A stretch of 64,000 nucleotides of DNA from Roseivirga sp. (lineage in GTDB: Bacteria; Bacteroidota; Bacteroidia; Cytophagales; Cyclobacteriaceae). Numbering within the stretch: position 1 is the stretch's first letter; every line of letters starts with the position of its first letter. Positions 25,265-35,794 of this stretch are shown piece by piece. The DNA is taken from the NCBI GenBank assembly GCA_021404565.1, contig JAAWWF010000005.1:186001-250000 (forward strand), written 5' to 3'. The notes beneath the pieces are model-generated. The model saw only the letters and a list, made by a program, of their open reading frames with translations. It was not told the DNA's origin and did not search any database. The translations under genes and the position numbers were made by a program.

Positions 25265-26469
25265 AGCAAACCATTACCATATGGAAAACCGCCTTTCTCT
25301 TTCTGATTATTTCAGCTGTCATAGGTGCCCTGATGAGACTTCAGGTTTATGACCCTTTAATAAAAGTAAATTACCAGTACCTGCTGCATACGCATTCACA
25401 TGTGGTGCTGCTTGGCTGGATTTTCAATGCCCTGATAGCAGCAGTTCACTACATGATGTTCCGGGAGGAAAAAGGAAAAAAGTACTTTCGCTTATTCATC
25501 CTTTTTCAGGTTTCAGTTACAGGTATGCTGCTGAGTTTTCCCTTTCAGGGTTATGCAGCGGTTTCCATTACCTTCTCCACACTCCATATTTTGCTGTCTT
25601 ATATCTGGGCTGTCTGGACATGGAAGAAGTCTAAAGCCTTAAGTAAAACTGCCGGAGCTTTTGTACGATGGGGCTTGTTCTATCTATGCCTTTCCACTTT
25701 AGGCCCATTCTCGCTAGGCCCCATTATTGCTACAGGCGGAACAGGTTCTGACTGGTATTATATGGCCATCTACTTCTACCTGCATTTCTTTTATAATGGG
25801 GCGGTGATTTTCATCCTGTTGGCCATGCTTTTCTGGTTTCTGGACGATTTGAAAATCAAATATGATGAGGCACTCTCCTTGGCCAGTCTGAAGTTGATGA
25901 ATATTAGCTGTATTCTGGGCTTGCTCCTTTCGGCTTTATGGATGAAGCCTCATTGGGTGGTTTATGTCATTGCTGGTATAGGAGGACTCGTTCAGGTCCT
26001 GGCAATTATTCCATTGGCAAGGCTGATTAAACCCATCTTTCAACAGCAGCTTATCCCTGTTTCCGGTCCTGCCCGCACTCTATTGAAAGTTGTGATCCTG
26101 GCGTTTATGTTGAAAGTGGTGTTGCAGGCCATTTCTGCCGTTCCGGCTATTGCTGAACTGGCCAGTCAGGTGAGATATTATACCATAGGCTACCTGCATT
26201 TAGTCTTTATTGGTTTAGTAAGTCCATTTTTACTGGCTTGGTTTAACCTGACAGGGCTCTATCCGCTCGACAGCAAACCGAAGCGTATTGGGCTGGCTGT
26301 ATTTCTGATTGGGTTTATCATTACCGAGCTTATCATCATTAGCCAGGTACAACTTGGTGGTTCTTTCAGCTACTTCCGGGCATTATTCGTGGCTTCTCTC
26401 GTCCTGTGGGCCGGCATGCTGCTCCTTTTTCCCTTTGGTAAACCTGGGAGCAGAATGGCACATCGTTAA
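25261..26469 (+). CDS. Polytopic His-containing membrane protein (heme-copper oxidase subunit I-like pattern)
   Basis: 402 residues starting at GTG 25261, which overlaps the decarboxylase stop by 4 nt. About eleven membrane helices. Conserved-looking histidines occur inside helices: LLHTHSHVVLLGW, YFYLHFFYNGA and GYLHLVFIGL. The pattern resembles a shortened heme-copper oxidase/NorB-type subunit, though the full ligand set of a NO reductase is not evident. Possibly a heme membrane protein that senses or scavenges NO. I would not call it norB. Confidence 0.65.
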   Translation: MKQTITIWKTAFLFLIISAVIGALMRLQVYDPLIKVNYQYLLHTHSHVVLLGWIFNALIAAVHYMMFREEKGKKYFRLFILFQVSVTGMLLSFPFQGYAAVSITFSTLHILLSYIWAVWTWKKSKALSKTAGAFVRWGLFYLCLSTLGPFSLGPIIATGGTGSDWYYMAIYFYLHFFYNGAVIFILLAMLFWFLDDLKIKYDEALSLASLKLMNISCILGLLLSALWMKPHWVVYVIAGIGGLVQVLAIIPLARLIKPIFQQQLIPVSGPARTLLKVVILAFMLKVVLQAISAVPAIAELASQVRYYTIGYLHLVFIGLVSPFLLAWFNLTGLYPLDSKPKRIGLAVFLIGFIITELIIISQVQLGGSFSYFRALFVASLVLWAGMLLLFPFGKPGSRMAHR

Positions 26470-26560
26470 TTATGACTGCAAAACAATTTTCCGGTCATTG
26501 AACGAAATCATTTAGGAGGTTCATACGTTCCCTAAAGGATAATTTTCGCTAATTTTCACC

Positions 26561-27787
26561 ATGCAGAATCCTTTCAAAGGATCATTGAATATTGATTTTA
26601 ACACCAGCCAGTCTACCATTAAATGGATAGTCGTAGTCGTGGCGGCTGTCATTGGTGTTGGCTCCATTATTTATACCAATAGCCTGGTAAGTGAGCTCAA
26701 AAAGGGTGAGCAGGAAAAGATTCGGCTGTGGGCGGAAGCGGTCGAGTTCCTGGCAACTGAAAACGTGGACATTTCAGCATTGACCTTTATTTCCGGTAAT
26801 ATCATCACTCCGGAAAATACACTCCCGGTGATTCTGCTGGACTCAGCCACCAATGAGATTCGGGATTCCAGAAACGTCAAGAGCGAAGGAGATAGCCCTG
26901 AACGTGAAGAAACCCGCTTGAGAAAGATGCTACGGAAAATGAGGGCAGAGAATCAGCCCTTTAAGATCATTTCCCGTAACGGCCCTGGTGGAACCATTTC
27001 CAGCATCAACTACGTCTACTACCGAAACTCACGACTCTTAAGACAGCTGAGCACCTACCCCTATATACAGCTGACGGTGATCGGTATTTTTGGATTTATC
27101 GCCTATCTCGCTTTTAGTTATTCCCGCTCATCGGAGCAGAACAGGGTTTGGGTGGGCTTGGCCAAAGAGACGGCCCATCAGCTGGGGACCCCACTTTCAT
27201 CACTGATGGCCTGGGTAGAATACCTGCAAACCATTCCGCAAATGGAAGGTAGAGAAGATATCGTGGTTGAGCTACAAAAGGATGTACACCGATTGGAGAT
27301 GATTACTTCCCGCTTTTCCAATATTGGCTCCGAGCCCGTGCTTAAAGAGGAACTGGTGGAAGAGGCAATCAGCAATACAGTGGCTTATCTGAAGCCTCGT
27401 GTATCTTCCAAGGTAGCCTTTGAGGTCAAGGCTCTGGCTCCTGAACTGAGGGCTCAAATGAACCGCCCGCTGTTTGAGTGGGTGGTCGAAAATATTGTAA
27501 AAAATGGCGTGGATGCCATGAGTGGAATAGGCCATATCACCATTACTATCGGGCAAGACAGCGATAAAACGGTTTTCATCGATATTGCAGACGATGGAAA
27601 AGGAATTGCCAAGGGTAAGGTTAAAGAAGTATTTCGTCCCGGTTTTACCACCAAGAAGCGTGGTTGGGGTCTGGGACTGACACTCGTACAGCGCATCGTC
27701 CAAAACTACCATTCAGGCCGTATTTTTGTGAAATCTTCCCAGGTGGATGTGGGTACCACCTTCCGAATAGTTCTGATGAGTGTTTAG
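26561..27787 (+). CDS. Sensor histidine kinase
   Basis: 408 residues. Two membrane helices (about 21-40 and 168-187) frame a periplasmic sensor loop. No HAMP is obvious. H box AKETAHQLGTPLSSL with His206, then N box NIVKNGVDAM, G1 DDGKGIAKG and G2 KKRGWGLGL. The GTPLSSL variant is common in Bacteroidota kinases. No response regulator lies beside it, so its partner is elsewhere. It is 91 nt after the last nos-region gene; the gap contains no clear terminator. Confidence 0.93.
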   Translation: MQNPFKGSLNIDFNTSQSTIKWIVVVVAAVIGVGSIIYTNSLVSELKKGEQEKIRLWAEAVEFLATENVDISALTFISGNIITPENTLPVILLDSATNEIRDSRNVKSEGDSPEREETRLRKMLRKMRAENQPFKIISRNGPGGTISSINYVYYRNSRLLRQLSTYPYIQLTVIGIFGFIAYLAFSYSRSSEQNRVWVGLAKETAHQLGTPLSSLMAWVEYLQTIPQMEGREDIVVELQKDVHRLEMITSRFSNIGSEPVLKEELVEEAISNTVAYLKPRVSSKVAFEVKALAPELRAQMNRPLFEWVVENIVKNGVDAMSGIGHITITIGQDSDKTVFIDIADDGKGIAKGKVKEVFRPGFTTKKRGWGLGLTLVQRIVQNYHSGRIFVKSSQVDVGTTFRIVLMSV

Positions 27788-27792
27788 TTTTT

Positions 27793-27816
27793 CTGAATTT
27801 TAAATTCTATATTCAG
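27793..27816. repeat. AT-rich inverted repeat after the kinase gene
   Basis: CTGAAT, 12 nt, ATTCAG in a very AT-rich 58-nt gap before the small secreted protein. It may end the kinase mRNA or be an operator. Confidence 0.3.
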
Positions 27817-27845
27817 TATATTAGAAATAAAAAGAATATAGGATA

Positions 27846-28184
27846 ATGAAAAAGTTAAATAAATTACTCGTTACTGCTTTTGTGGGTATCTTCCTCTTTG
27901 GTATAAGCCCTGTGGTTAACCTTTCAGGTGAAGGAAACCTGATATCTTCGGTTGACTTGAATTCTGCCTATGCATTTCAAAGTAGTTTCGGACTAAGAGT
28001 GGACTATAGAATCGTTACGGACTATTATGTTGATATAGATACAGGGAATGAGTTGTGCTCTTATTTGAGGACGGAAACAATCTCGGGTTCTTATTGTGAT
28101 CATGGGTGGGATCTTTGTGGTCGTTCTGGCAGTCCATCTGTTTCAAGTGTATGGACAGGAGAGAGTATTTGCGTATCATATTAG
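27846..28184 (+). CDS. Small secreted Cys-containing protein (NVEALA-like peptide precursor pattern)
   Basis: 112 residues. A signal-like hydrophobic N-terminus (VTAFVGIFLFGISPVV) is followed by SVDLNSAYA, which resembles the NVEALA cleavage-like motif of small Bacteroidota precursors, and a mature part with four cysteines (LCSYL, SYCDHGWDLC, ESIC). The next gene is a six-bladed propeller lipoprotein 20 nt downstream, the same pairing I recall for NVEALA peptides in Bacteroides. Function unknown; exported peptide or cell-surface factor is the inference. Confidence 0.6.
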   Translation: MKKLNKLLVTAFVGIFLFGISPVVNLSGEGNLISSVDLNSAYAFQSSFGLRVDYRIVTDYYVDIDTGNELCSYLRTETISGSYCDHGWDLCGRSGSPSVSSVWTGESICVSY

Positions 28185-28204
28185 TACTGAAAGTCTTTGT
28201 ATTA

Positions 28205-29434
28205 ATGACCTCCAGAACCCATCGCTATGGTTTTGTCCTTTTAGTCTTCACCTACTTGGTCATTAGCTGTGAAGGTAAAAAGGATCAGAAGACGACTGAT
28301 AGCGGTAGTTATCAACAGCAGGTAGATACGATTCGAGTGGTAGATATCCGTAGGCGTCTTAATGCTTCAGAAGCTTTAGGTGATTATAAGAGCGTTTTTT
28401 TAAAAACAGACAGTCTGCTGATTGGTAAAATCTCCAAGCTACTTGTGGCTGATAGTAAGATATTTATTGCTGACAAATCCAGGGATCGGGTTTTTGTATT
28501 TGACATGGAGGGTGATATGCTTTTTCATATCAACCGGTTTGGTAATGGTCCTGAAGAGTATGCTAATATGAAGGATGTTGGAGTCAATTTGGACGAGGGA
28601 GTTATTGAAATACTGGATGGTGCTAGTCGTAAGGTGGTGCAGTATGACATATACTCCGGGAAATTTGTGGGTTCCAAATCCTATGATTTCTGGCCTAGAT
28701 TATTTTCCCCTTTATCAGGAGGCTCTCGTCTATTCTATATTGGACATGCCAATCAGGAACCATTTAAGCCTGATAGTGTTCAGGCCGAGGTGTATATCAC
28801 CGATTCATTGAATCGTATTGTTAAAGTTGATTTACCTCATAAGGCATCGGGTCTCTCAAAAATATACCTGATGACTCGGCAAAATATTTACCAAAGGGGA
28901 GAAGGTGGAGTGCTGCTTGTGCCCATGTATAATAATCATATATATGGGGTTGAAAATGATCGCTTGAAACTGCAGTATTACCTGGACTTTGGAGAGAAAG
29001 CCATACCCCGGGATTTTGTGCTCAACTTCAACAGGAACCCCAATGATTTTGGGAAATATTTCGATGATTCTGGTTATGCATCCTATATCTATGATTTCTT
29101 TGAATCGTCTGGCCATGTCACTTTCAGGTTTATGGCTGAAGGGGGGCATTATCGTGTAATCCATGATAGGAGTACAGGCATGGCCATTGCATACAGGTTC
29201 TGGAGTAATGATGAGTATCGCCTTAATATTCAACCAATAGGAGTTTCTGGTGATTATCATCTTTCTAAAGTGCCCTTTGAAAGTCTCAAAGACCGAAAAG
29301 GATTTTATGACCTGAATGTGCCGCGTGATTCATTGGGTAACTATCCGGAATACCAGTTCTTAAAAGAAATGGTGGAGCACAATGAGTCAGAAAACCCTGT
29401 TTTGATTTTCAGCAAATTTAAACGCATCGAATAG
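28205..29434 (+). CDS. Six-bladed beta-propeller lipoprotein
   Basis: 409 residues from ATG 28205; the frame extends upstream but overlaps the small protein and carries no signal peptide there. Lipobox LVISC. The propeller follows: SKLLVADSKIFIADKSRDRVFVFDMEGDMLFHINRFGNGPEEY is the hallmark first blade of the Bacteroidota six-bladed propeller family, with later blades less regular. Probably surface- or periplasm-anchored; role unknown. Confidence 0.82.
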   Translation: MTSRTHRYGFVLLVFTYLVISCEGKKDQKTTDSGSYQQQVDTIRVVDIRRRLNASEALGDYKSVFLKTDSLLIGKISKLLVADSKIFIADKSRDRVFVFDMEGDMLFHINRFGNGPEEYANMKDVGVNLDEGVIEILDGASRKVVQYDIYSGKFVGSKSYDFWPRLFSPLSGGSRLFYIGHANQEPFKPDSVQAEVYITDSLNRIVKVDLPHKASGLSKIYLMTRQNIYQRGEGGVLLVPMYNNHIYGVENDRLKLQYYLDFGEKAIPRDFVLNFNRNPNDFGKYFDDSGYASYIYDFFESSGHVTFRFMAEGGHYRVIHDRSTGMAIAYRFWSNDEYRLNIQPIGVSGDYHLSKVPFESLKDRKGFYDLNVPRDSLGNYPEYQFLKEMVEHNESENPVLIFSKFKRIE

Positions 29435-29451
29435 GTGAATTTGATGTCATT

Positions 29452-29490
29452 CTGGAAGCAGGTCTCTCATGGAGTTTCCAGTATTGTTTT
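29452..29490 (+). terminator. Possible weak terminator before atpD
   Basis: CTGGAA, 18 nt, TTCCAG (6 bp) followed by TATTGTTTT. The loop is long and the T tract is interrupted. Confidence 0.35.
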
Positions 29491-29538
29491 GAACGGCTGA
29501 ATCCGCCCTTATATCCATCCTTATTTTAAGTCTAACCC

Positions 29539-29569
29539 TTTGGTATAATCGATATTACGGTTACCTTTG
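29539..29569 (+). promoter_or_regulatory. Bacteroidota primary-sigma promoter of atpDC
   Basis: TTTG (29539-29542), 19-nt spacer, TACCTTTG (29562-29569), a full match to the -33/-7 consensus TTTG/TAnnTTTG. It gives a leader of about 45 nt before atpD. Confidence 0.82.
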
Positions 29570-29616
29570 CCCCCAGAAAAATAAACCGCATTTTTCCTAT
29601 TTAAGACAAACAATAA

Positions 29617-31131
<1,515 letters not shown>

Positions 31132-31142
31132 GCATCAGATTT

Positions 31143-31391
31143 ATGTTACTGGAAATTGTAACACCAGATAAGAAAGTTTTTGAAGGAGAAGTAAACGCAG
31201 TTACTTTCCCGGGTAGCGATGGTGAGTTTCAGGTGTTGAGCAATCACGCCCCACTTATCAGCTCATTGGGAAAAGGTTCATTGCGCATTGCAGCTTCAGG
31301 AAAAAACGAAGAGATGACCGTTGACGGTGGAGTAGTAGAAGTACTCAACAACCACATCATTGTACTGGCAGAATCTGTATTGGAAGACTAA
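31143..31391 (+). CDS. atpC: F1 ATP synthase subunit epsilon, short form
   Basis: 82 residues comprising only the N-terminal beta-sandwich (ILEIVTPDKKVFEGEVNAVTFPGSDGEFQVLSNHAPLI begins this fold). The C-terminal helical hairpin that inhibits ATP hydrolysis in other bacteria is absent; many Bacteroidota share this. The subunit still joins gamma to the c ring. Ends at a terminator. Confidence 0.95.
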   Translation: MLLEIVTPDKKVFEGEVNAVTFPGSDGEFQVLSNHAPLISSLGKGSLRIAASGKNEEMTVDGGVVEVLNNHIIVLAESVLED

Positions 31392-31412
31392 GATTTGACA
31401 ATCATATATTAG

Positions 31413-31442
31413 AAAGCCTCTCCATTTGGAGAGGCTTTTTTG
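31413..31442. terminator. Intrinsic terminator after atpC
   Basis: AAAGCCTCTCC, ATTT loop, GGAGAGGCTTT: perfect 11-bp stem with a T run. It lies between convergent atpC and the CHAT gene and may act both ways. Confidence 0.9.
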
Positions 31443-31466
31443 TTATGGTCCAGCCTTTTTATGGTC

Positions 31467-34400
31467 TCAGCTGGCTGATATCTTTTTCTTCATTCTAATT
31501 CTGAAGGCTATCATGGCACTGAAAATAAAGAGGAAAAAGATGATACCGATTTGGGTATAGCTAATTCCTGACCGCAACGCAATTGGTTTTGAATCTCCAA
31601 GCACAAAGAAACTCCCCCAATAATAAGGCGATTTTGTAATATTGTCCGCACCTTCTAGAAAGGTGAGTTTAGCCCTCCTAAGTGCTTCATCTTTCGACAT
31701 GCCGAGATCAAGGTTTTTATAAAATGAGGTGATTATATCAGGAGCAACCGCATCTGAAACTTCCCATTTACTCAAGAGCAGGCTGTTTACTCCAGCATAT
31801 TGAAAGGCCCTTCCCAGGCTCATAATACCTTCTCCTCTGGCTATTCGCCCTCCTCCCGAGTTGCAAGCGCTCAACACTGCCAGATTTGCATTCAACTCCA
31901 TATTGTATAGCTCAAACGGGTAAAGAAGCCCATCATTCAGTGTATCCCGTCCGTCTGTATTAAAGTATAACCTGGAGGCATCGTAGTTTATCTCATCAAT
32001 TTCTCCATGGATAGCTAAGTGTAGTACATTGTAGGATGGAGCCAACTTTTTAAAGGTAGACTCGTGGGCTGTATTTCTGTAGTGATAGTCGCCCGGCAAA
32101 AACTCTGAAAGGTCAAAAATTTCCTTTGCACTTCCTGGCAATTCTACCCGGGAGTCATTTCTCACGGTTTTGTTGGAAACCCTCATATTGTCCTTGTCCC
32201 CAAATGAGAAGGCAAGTAATTCTTTCCTGTTGGTAATTCTATGTTGGGTATCAAGCAGGGCAGGAGCGGAATAGCTATAACTAATGGCAAAATCCTGAAG
32301 TAAATACCTGCCAGACTCTGATTTTAACAAGTCGAAGTTGACATTCCATATGCTGCCATCAGGAACTATTGTGATTCTGTTACCCTGTATATGTGGTTTT
32401 AATGGAAGTATCAGCTCTGTATGGAGCTTCTTTAGTAGCTGATCAGTGGCGACTGTATCCAATTGTTGTAATGTAGATGAGAATCCTCTGGTCAGGCTGT
32501 CAAAATTGCTTTTCTTGGGTATGAGTAAGGCTTCGAAATTGTTTTTGGTAATTACAAAAGTCAGTATTTCATCCTGACCGATGAGGTACTCAATAAAAGT
32601 TTCATCATCTGACAAGTTGTTCTGCAACTCTTGTGATGTGGCAAGGTTGATATCATAGCGCAACGCATAGTAGCCAGGGTATGCCTTTGAAAGAACCGCT
32701 CGAATGTTTTGCTTTCTGATCTTAGCCTTAAAAACAAGACTTTGGATACTTTGAATGGTTGAATCATTCGCCCTATTGAGTCTGGCACTTTGCAGGCGAC
32801 TGGAGTAGTAATCAATGTCAGCTTCAGCAGAATAGTCCTCTTGTAACAGACTGTCGGGCACATTAGCAAATGCCGTGTTCCCTTTTCTGGAAGCGGAGTT
32901 TTTTAGCAAAATGGACCTGCTCAATTGTGAAGCTCTAAATGCCTCCTCGATGTATGCTTGTGTGCCAAGTTGTTGAAATAGTTGATAACTGGTTCTGGCA
33001 AGCCCCTGAAAGCCATTATTGTAGAATCCCGTTTGATCTATGATGTCTTTTTGATTTCTGGTAGAAGAAACTATGGCAAGAATATACTCGACATACTCTC
33101 TGTACTGACTGTGAGCTTTCTTAAGTGTATTTATATCATTGTCAGTCGCGTACTCAGCCTCCGAGATCAGGGCCAGTTCAAAAAGAGATTCAGTGTGTGT
33201 GAAAAATGAAAAAGCCTGCTCTCGTATATTTTCCTGATCTACCGAATCCCGGCTTACGATCAGGTTTGCATCAATTGACTTATTTATAAAGAAACGTGCT
33301 TGTTCAAAATCCCCCAAATCACGGTAATTGGAGCCTAGTTGAGTGTAATGTTCGCTAAGTGAGCCAAGGATATGCCCTGAATTATCGTCTATAAGGTCCA
33401 GAGCAAGCTTCCAATGCTTTTCAAACTTTTGTTTATCCCCTTGATTGTGATACGTGTCCGAGAGCCCCATATTGAGGGTTGTTAATAATGGTTTTATAAG
33501 CGGGGCATCGGTAAAACCGATAGAGAACTCAAGTCCTTTTAAATACCACTTTTCGGCTAGTTCATACTGTTCGAACAGGCGATGAGCGTTACCGATCATG
33601 CCATATAGCTTTGTGGTGCGATAAAACTTCCCATTTGTCAATTCAAGTTCAAGTCGCAGTGATTTTTCGAGATTTTTCACAGCTAATTCGTAATCTGCCA
33701 AGGCTGGCTCCATACTGCCTGAGCGTAAGTTGAAAACAGCTCTGGACAGATAGGCGGTAGCGGCATCCTGCAGAATATCAATCTCTATGCTAATGACGCG
33801 CGGACTTCTTTCGTTGTTGGCAATCAGTTTAAGGGCCTCATTTTGATAATCTAACCCAACTTGAGGAGCTTGATACTTTTTAAGGGACAGGATGGACAGA
33901 CTATTGTAGAGATACATTAGGAATATATCGTCCCTTTTATCGCTTTTGAGCGCAATATCAAGAGCCTCTTCAAACAATCTTTCTGCTTTTGAAAGATCGC
34001 CCCTAGTGTTATAAACTGAGCCGATATTTTGTAAACTAATGGCTATGCCAAGATCATTGGAAGATGAAATCTCTCTCTGAATTTCAAGGGATCCATTCAT
34101 ATAGAATAGTGCAGAATCCGAATTGCCAGTTGTTTGATGCAGGTTGGCGACTATCAGGTAAGTGTTAGCTATTACGTTCTTCTGAAGCTTGTTATTGATA
34201 TCGAAGATCTTTAAGGCTTTGAGAGCATAATCCATAGATTTACCAGCATCTCTTCTGAGGTAATAGAACAAGGATAGCCCCCTGTAGGACTGACCGAGGT
34301 TCTTAGGGTGGGAGATTCCGGGAAGGGTATACAATTCAATCGCCTTGTTATAATAAATTACGACTGAATCAGGCTCGTCAACTTCCAACTTCAAGTTGGC

Positions 34401-34919
34401 CAGCCAGAGATAGTTATTTGCAAGGTCAGTGGTTGCGGCTTTTTTCTCGGCAGTGGTCAAATCAGCCCTAAGCCTGACTTTTTCTCTCAAATAGTTGGAT
34501 TTGAGCAAGAGGTCATTTCCTTCTCTATATTTCCCCAATCTCGTAGCCATTAAAGCTTCAACAGTAAACAGATTAGCGAGGCCGTCCTGTTCATCCGGGA
34601 AATTTGTGTTGAGAAAAGCACGGAACTCATCTATTTTTCCTGCAGCTAGATCATAGTCAGCTCTGGAGTAATCAGTCTCAATATCCACTTTTCTCAGCCT
34701 TAAATAGAGATCGGAGGTTTTACCGGTCTGATTGAAGTTTGCTAGTGCCAGGTCTGCATAAAACCGGGCACTGTCAAATTGCTCGTTGATATAAAAACCT
34801 TCAGCCTGTTCAACCTGATTTTTAAGGAGATCTGTGTTTTGACCAAGCAGGACTTGTATCTTGCTCAGAAGCACCACGTAGAGGATACTCCTTAAAAGGA
34901 GGCTCAAAGATTTATTCAT
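31467..34919 (-). CDS. TPR-CHAT protein with signal peptide and C-terminal membrane anchor
   Basis: 1150 residues. A signal peptide (about 1-27), then many TPR repeats (about 30-640; e.g. SLQNIGSVYNTRGDLSKAERLFEEALDIAL). A C-terminal CHAT protease domain (about 830-1105) has catalytic His971 in HLAIHGEID and Cys1019 in LSACNSGGG, and a transmembrane helix near 1123-1140 precedes a basic tail. CHAT is a caspase-like peptidase; this topology puts it in the periplasm, anchored at its C-terminus. Related Bacteroidota proteins are common and unexplained. No effector or gasdermin gene is next to it. Monocistronic. Confidence 0.9.
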   Translation of the reverse strand: MNKSLSLLLRSILYVVLLSKIQVLLGQNTDLLKNQVEQAEGFYINEQFDSARFYADLALANFNQTGKTSDLYLRLRKVDIETDYSRADYDLAAGKIDEFRAFLNTNFPDEQDGLANLFTVEALMATRLGKYREGNDLLLKSNYLREKVRLRADLTTAEKKAATTDLANNYLWLANLKLEVDEPDSVVIYYNKAIELYTLPGISHPKNLGQSYRGLSLFYYLRRDAGKSMDYALKALKIFDINNKLQKNVIANTYLIVANLHQTTGNSDSALFYMNGSLEIQREISSSNDLGIAISLQNIGSVYNTRGDLSKAERLFEEALDIALKSDKRDDIFLMYLYNSLSILSLKKYQAPQVGLDYQNEALKLIANNERSPRVISIEIDILQDAATAYLSRAVFNLRSGSMEPALADYELAVKNLEKSLRLELELTNGKFYRTTKLYGMIGNAHRLFEQYELAEKWYLKGLEFSIGFTDAPLIKPLLTTLNMGLSDTYHNQGDKQKFEKHWKLALDLIDDNSGHILGSLSEHYTQLGSNYRDLGDFEQARFFINKSIDANLIVSRDSVDQENIREQAFSFFTHTESLFELALISEAEYATDNDINTLKKAHSQYREYVEYILAIVSSTRNQKDIIDQTGFYNNGFQGLARTSYQLFQQLGTQAYIEEAFRASQLSRSILLKNSASRKGNTAFANVPDSLLQEDYSAEADIDYYSSRLQSARLNRANDSTIQSIQSLVFKAKIRKQNIRAVLSKAYPGYYALRYDINLATSQELQNNLSDDETFIEYLIGQDEILTFVITKNNFEALLIPKKSNFDSLTRGFSSTLQQLDTVATDQLLKKLHTELILPLKPHIQGNRITIVPDGSIWNVNFDLLKSESGRYLLQDFAISYSYSAPALLDTQHRITNRKELLAFSFGDKDNMRVSNKTVRNDSRVELPGSAKEIFDLSEFLPGDYHYRNTAHESTFKKLAPSYNVLHLAIHGEIDEINYDASRLYFNTDGRDTLNDGLLYPFELYNMELNANLAVLSACNSGGGRIARGEGIMSLGRAFQYAGVNSLLLSKWEVSDAVAPDIITSFYKNLDLGMSKDEALRRAKLTFLEGADNITKSPYYWGSFFVLGDSKPIALRSGISYTQIGIIFFLFIFSAMIAFRIRMKKKISAS

Positions 34920-35041
34920 TTCGGTTGTTTTTAGACGACCGATAATTTAAGGAAAATGCTTAGGAAAGAACCGGATGAGTATTGTTTTTTAATACATACA
35001 ACCAGAGTCTGTTCAAGAGGTTGCTGACATTTATGAAAAAC

Positions 35042-35731
35042 CTACTTCAAGTTACTGAGGTCTACGTTTAAAAGGCCGAGGGCTATGTGCTCTGTGGCTA
35101 CAGGTACGCCCGAAGGAAGCTGTTGAAAATTTTCCCAGGTAAACTCAATACCTCCAATTGGAATGATGGATACCCACATTTTGCAGGCTACGGGCCTGTT
35201 GTCATCTCCGAGTATCCAAACATATGAATCTCCGGGAGTGGTGCCACCTGAGGTATAGGTAATCTTCAGGCCTTTTCTGCCATCTGAACAGGTAACAATG
35301 CTACGTTCTGTTCCCGGGTCAAATACCTTAAAGGGAGCGGCCAGCCAGAAGCTGTCATTGTTAAAGAAATCCCAGGCAGTCTTTATAAGGGTTTGCTCTT
35401 CTTCTGGAGTTAGGGCCTTACCTTCTGTCGCTGCTAACCCTTCCATGGTTTCAGGGTTGAGTGTGACTGTATTGTCGTCCCAACTCACGGTCACGCGATG
35501 AGCTTCCCTGTCCCAGGTATAGTCATGTGCTCCCCTGAAGGTCCATGACACGTTCTTTGTGTTTTGCCAGGCGGTATGATTCATGGCAGCTAGCATGTCC
35601 CGTGCCATTGCATCCGCCTCGGGACCCGATTCACCCTCGGGCAGGCTTTCATTCTTTACCAGATAAAGTGTAAAAAGCCCCGCTATAAGCAGGATAAAAA
35701 CAATGCCCAGAATGCGAAGCGTCTTTTTCAT
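35042..35731 (-). CDS. Membrane-anchored protein of unknown function
   Basis: 229 residues from ATG 35731 (an in-frame TTG nine bases upstream is less likely). One N-terminal helix (TLRILGIVFILLIAGLFTLYLV) then a soluble domain with many Trp and Asp (AWQNTKNVSWTFRGAHDYTWDREAHRV), a pattern I know from unnamed Bacteroidota proteins. No catalytic motif seen. Stands alone, 54 nt upstream of the LytTR gene's stop, in the same direction. Confidence 0.75.
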   Translation of the reverse strand: MKKTLRILGIVFILLIAGLFTLYLVKNESLPEGESGPEADAMARDMLAAMNHTAWQNTKNVSWTFRGAHDYTWDREAHRVTVSWDDNTVTLNPETMEGLAATEGKALTPEEEQTLIKTAWDFFNNDSFWLAAPFKVFDPGTERSIVTCSDGRKGLKITYTSGGTTPGDSYVWILGDDNRPVACKMWVSIIPIGGIEFTWENFQQLPSGVPVATEHIALGLLNVDLSNLK

Positions 35732-35794
35732 AGCATTCAATTTAGGGGCTTATGTTCAAATCTCCTTCTCTTTAAGCGCTAAATCTGATTGATG

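Noticed and set aside
25261-26469. Calling this gene norB (NO reductase)
   Set aside because: Too short and the full set of heme-copper histidines is not evident.
31467-34919. CHAT-based defence system (gasdermin or Craspase-like)
   Set aside because: No gasdermin, CRISPR or NLR gene nearby; signal peptide and anchor place CHAT outside the cytoplasm.
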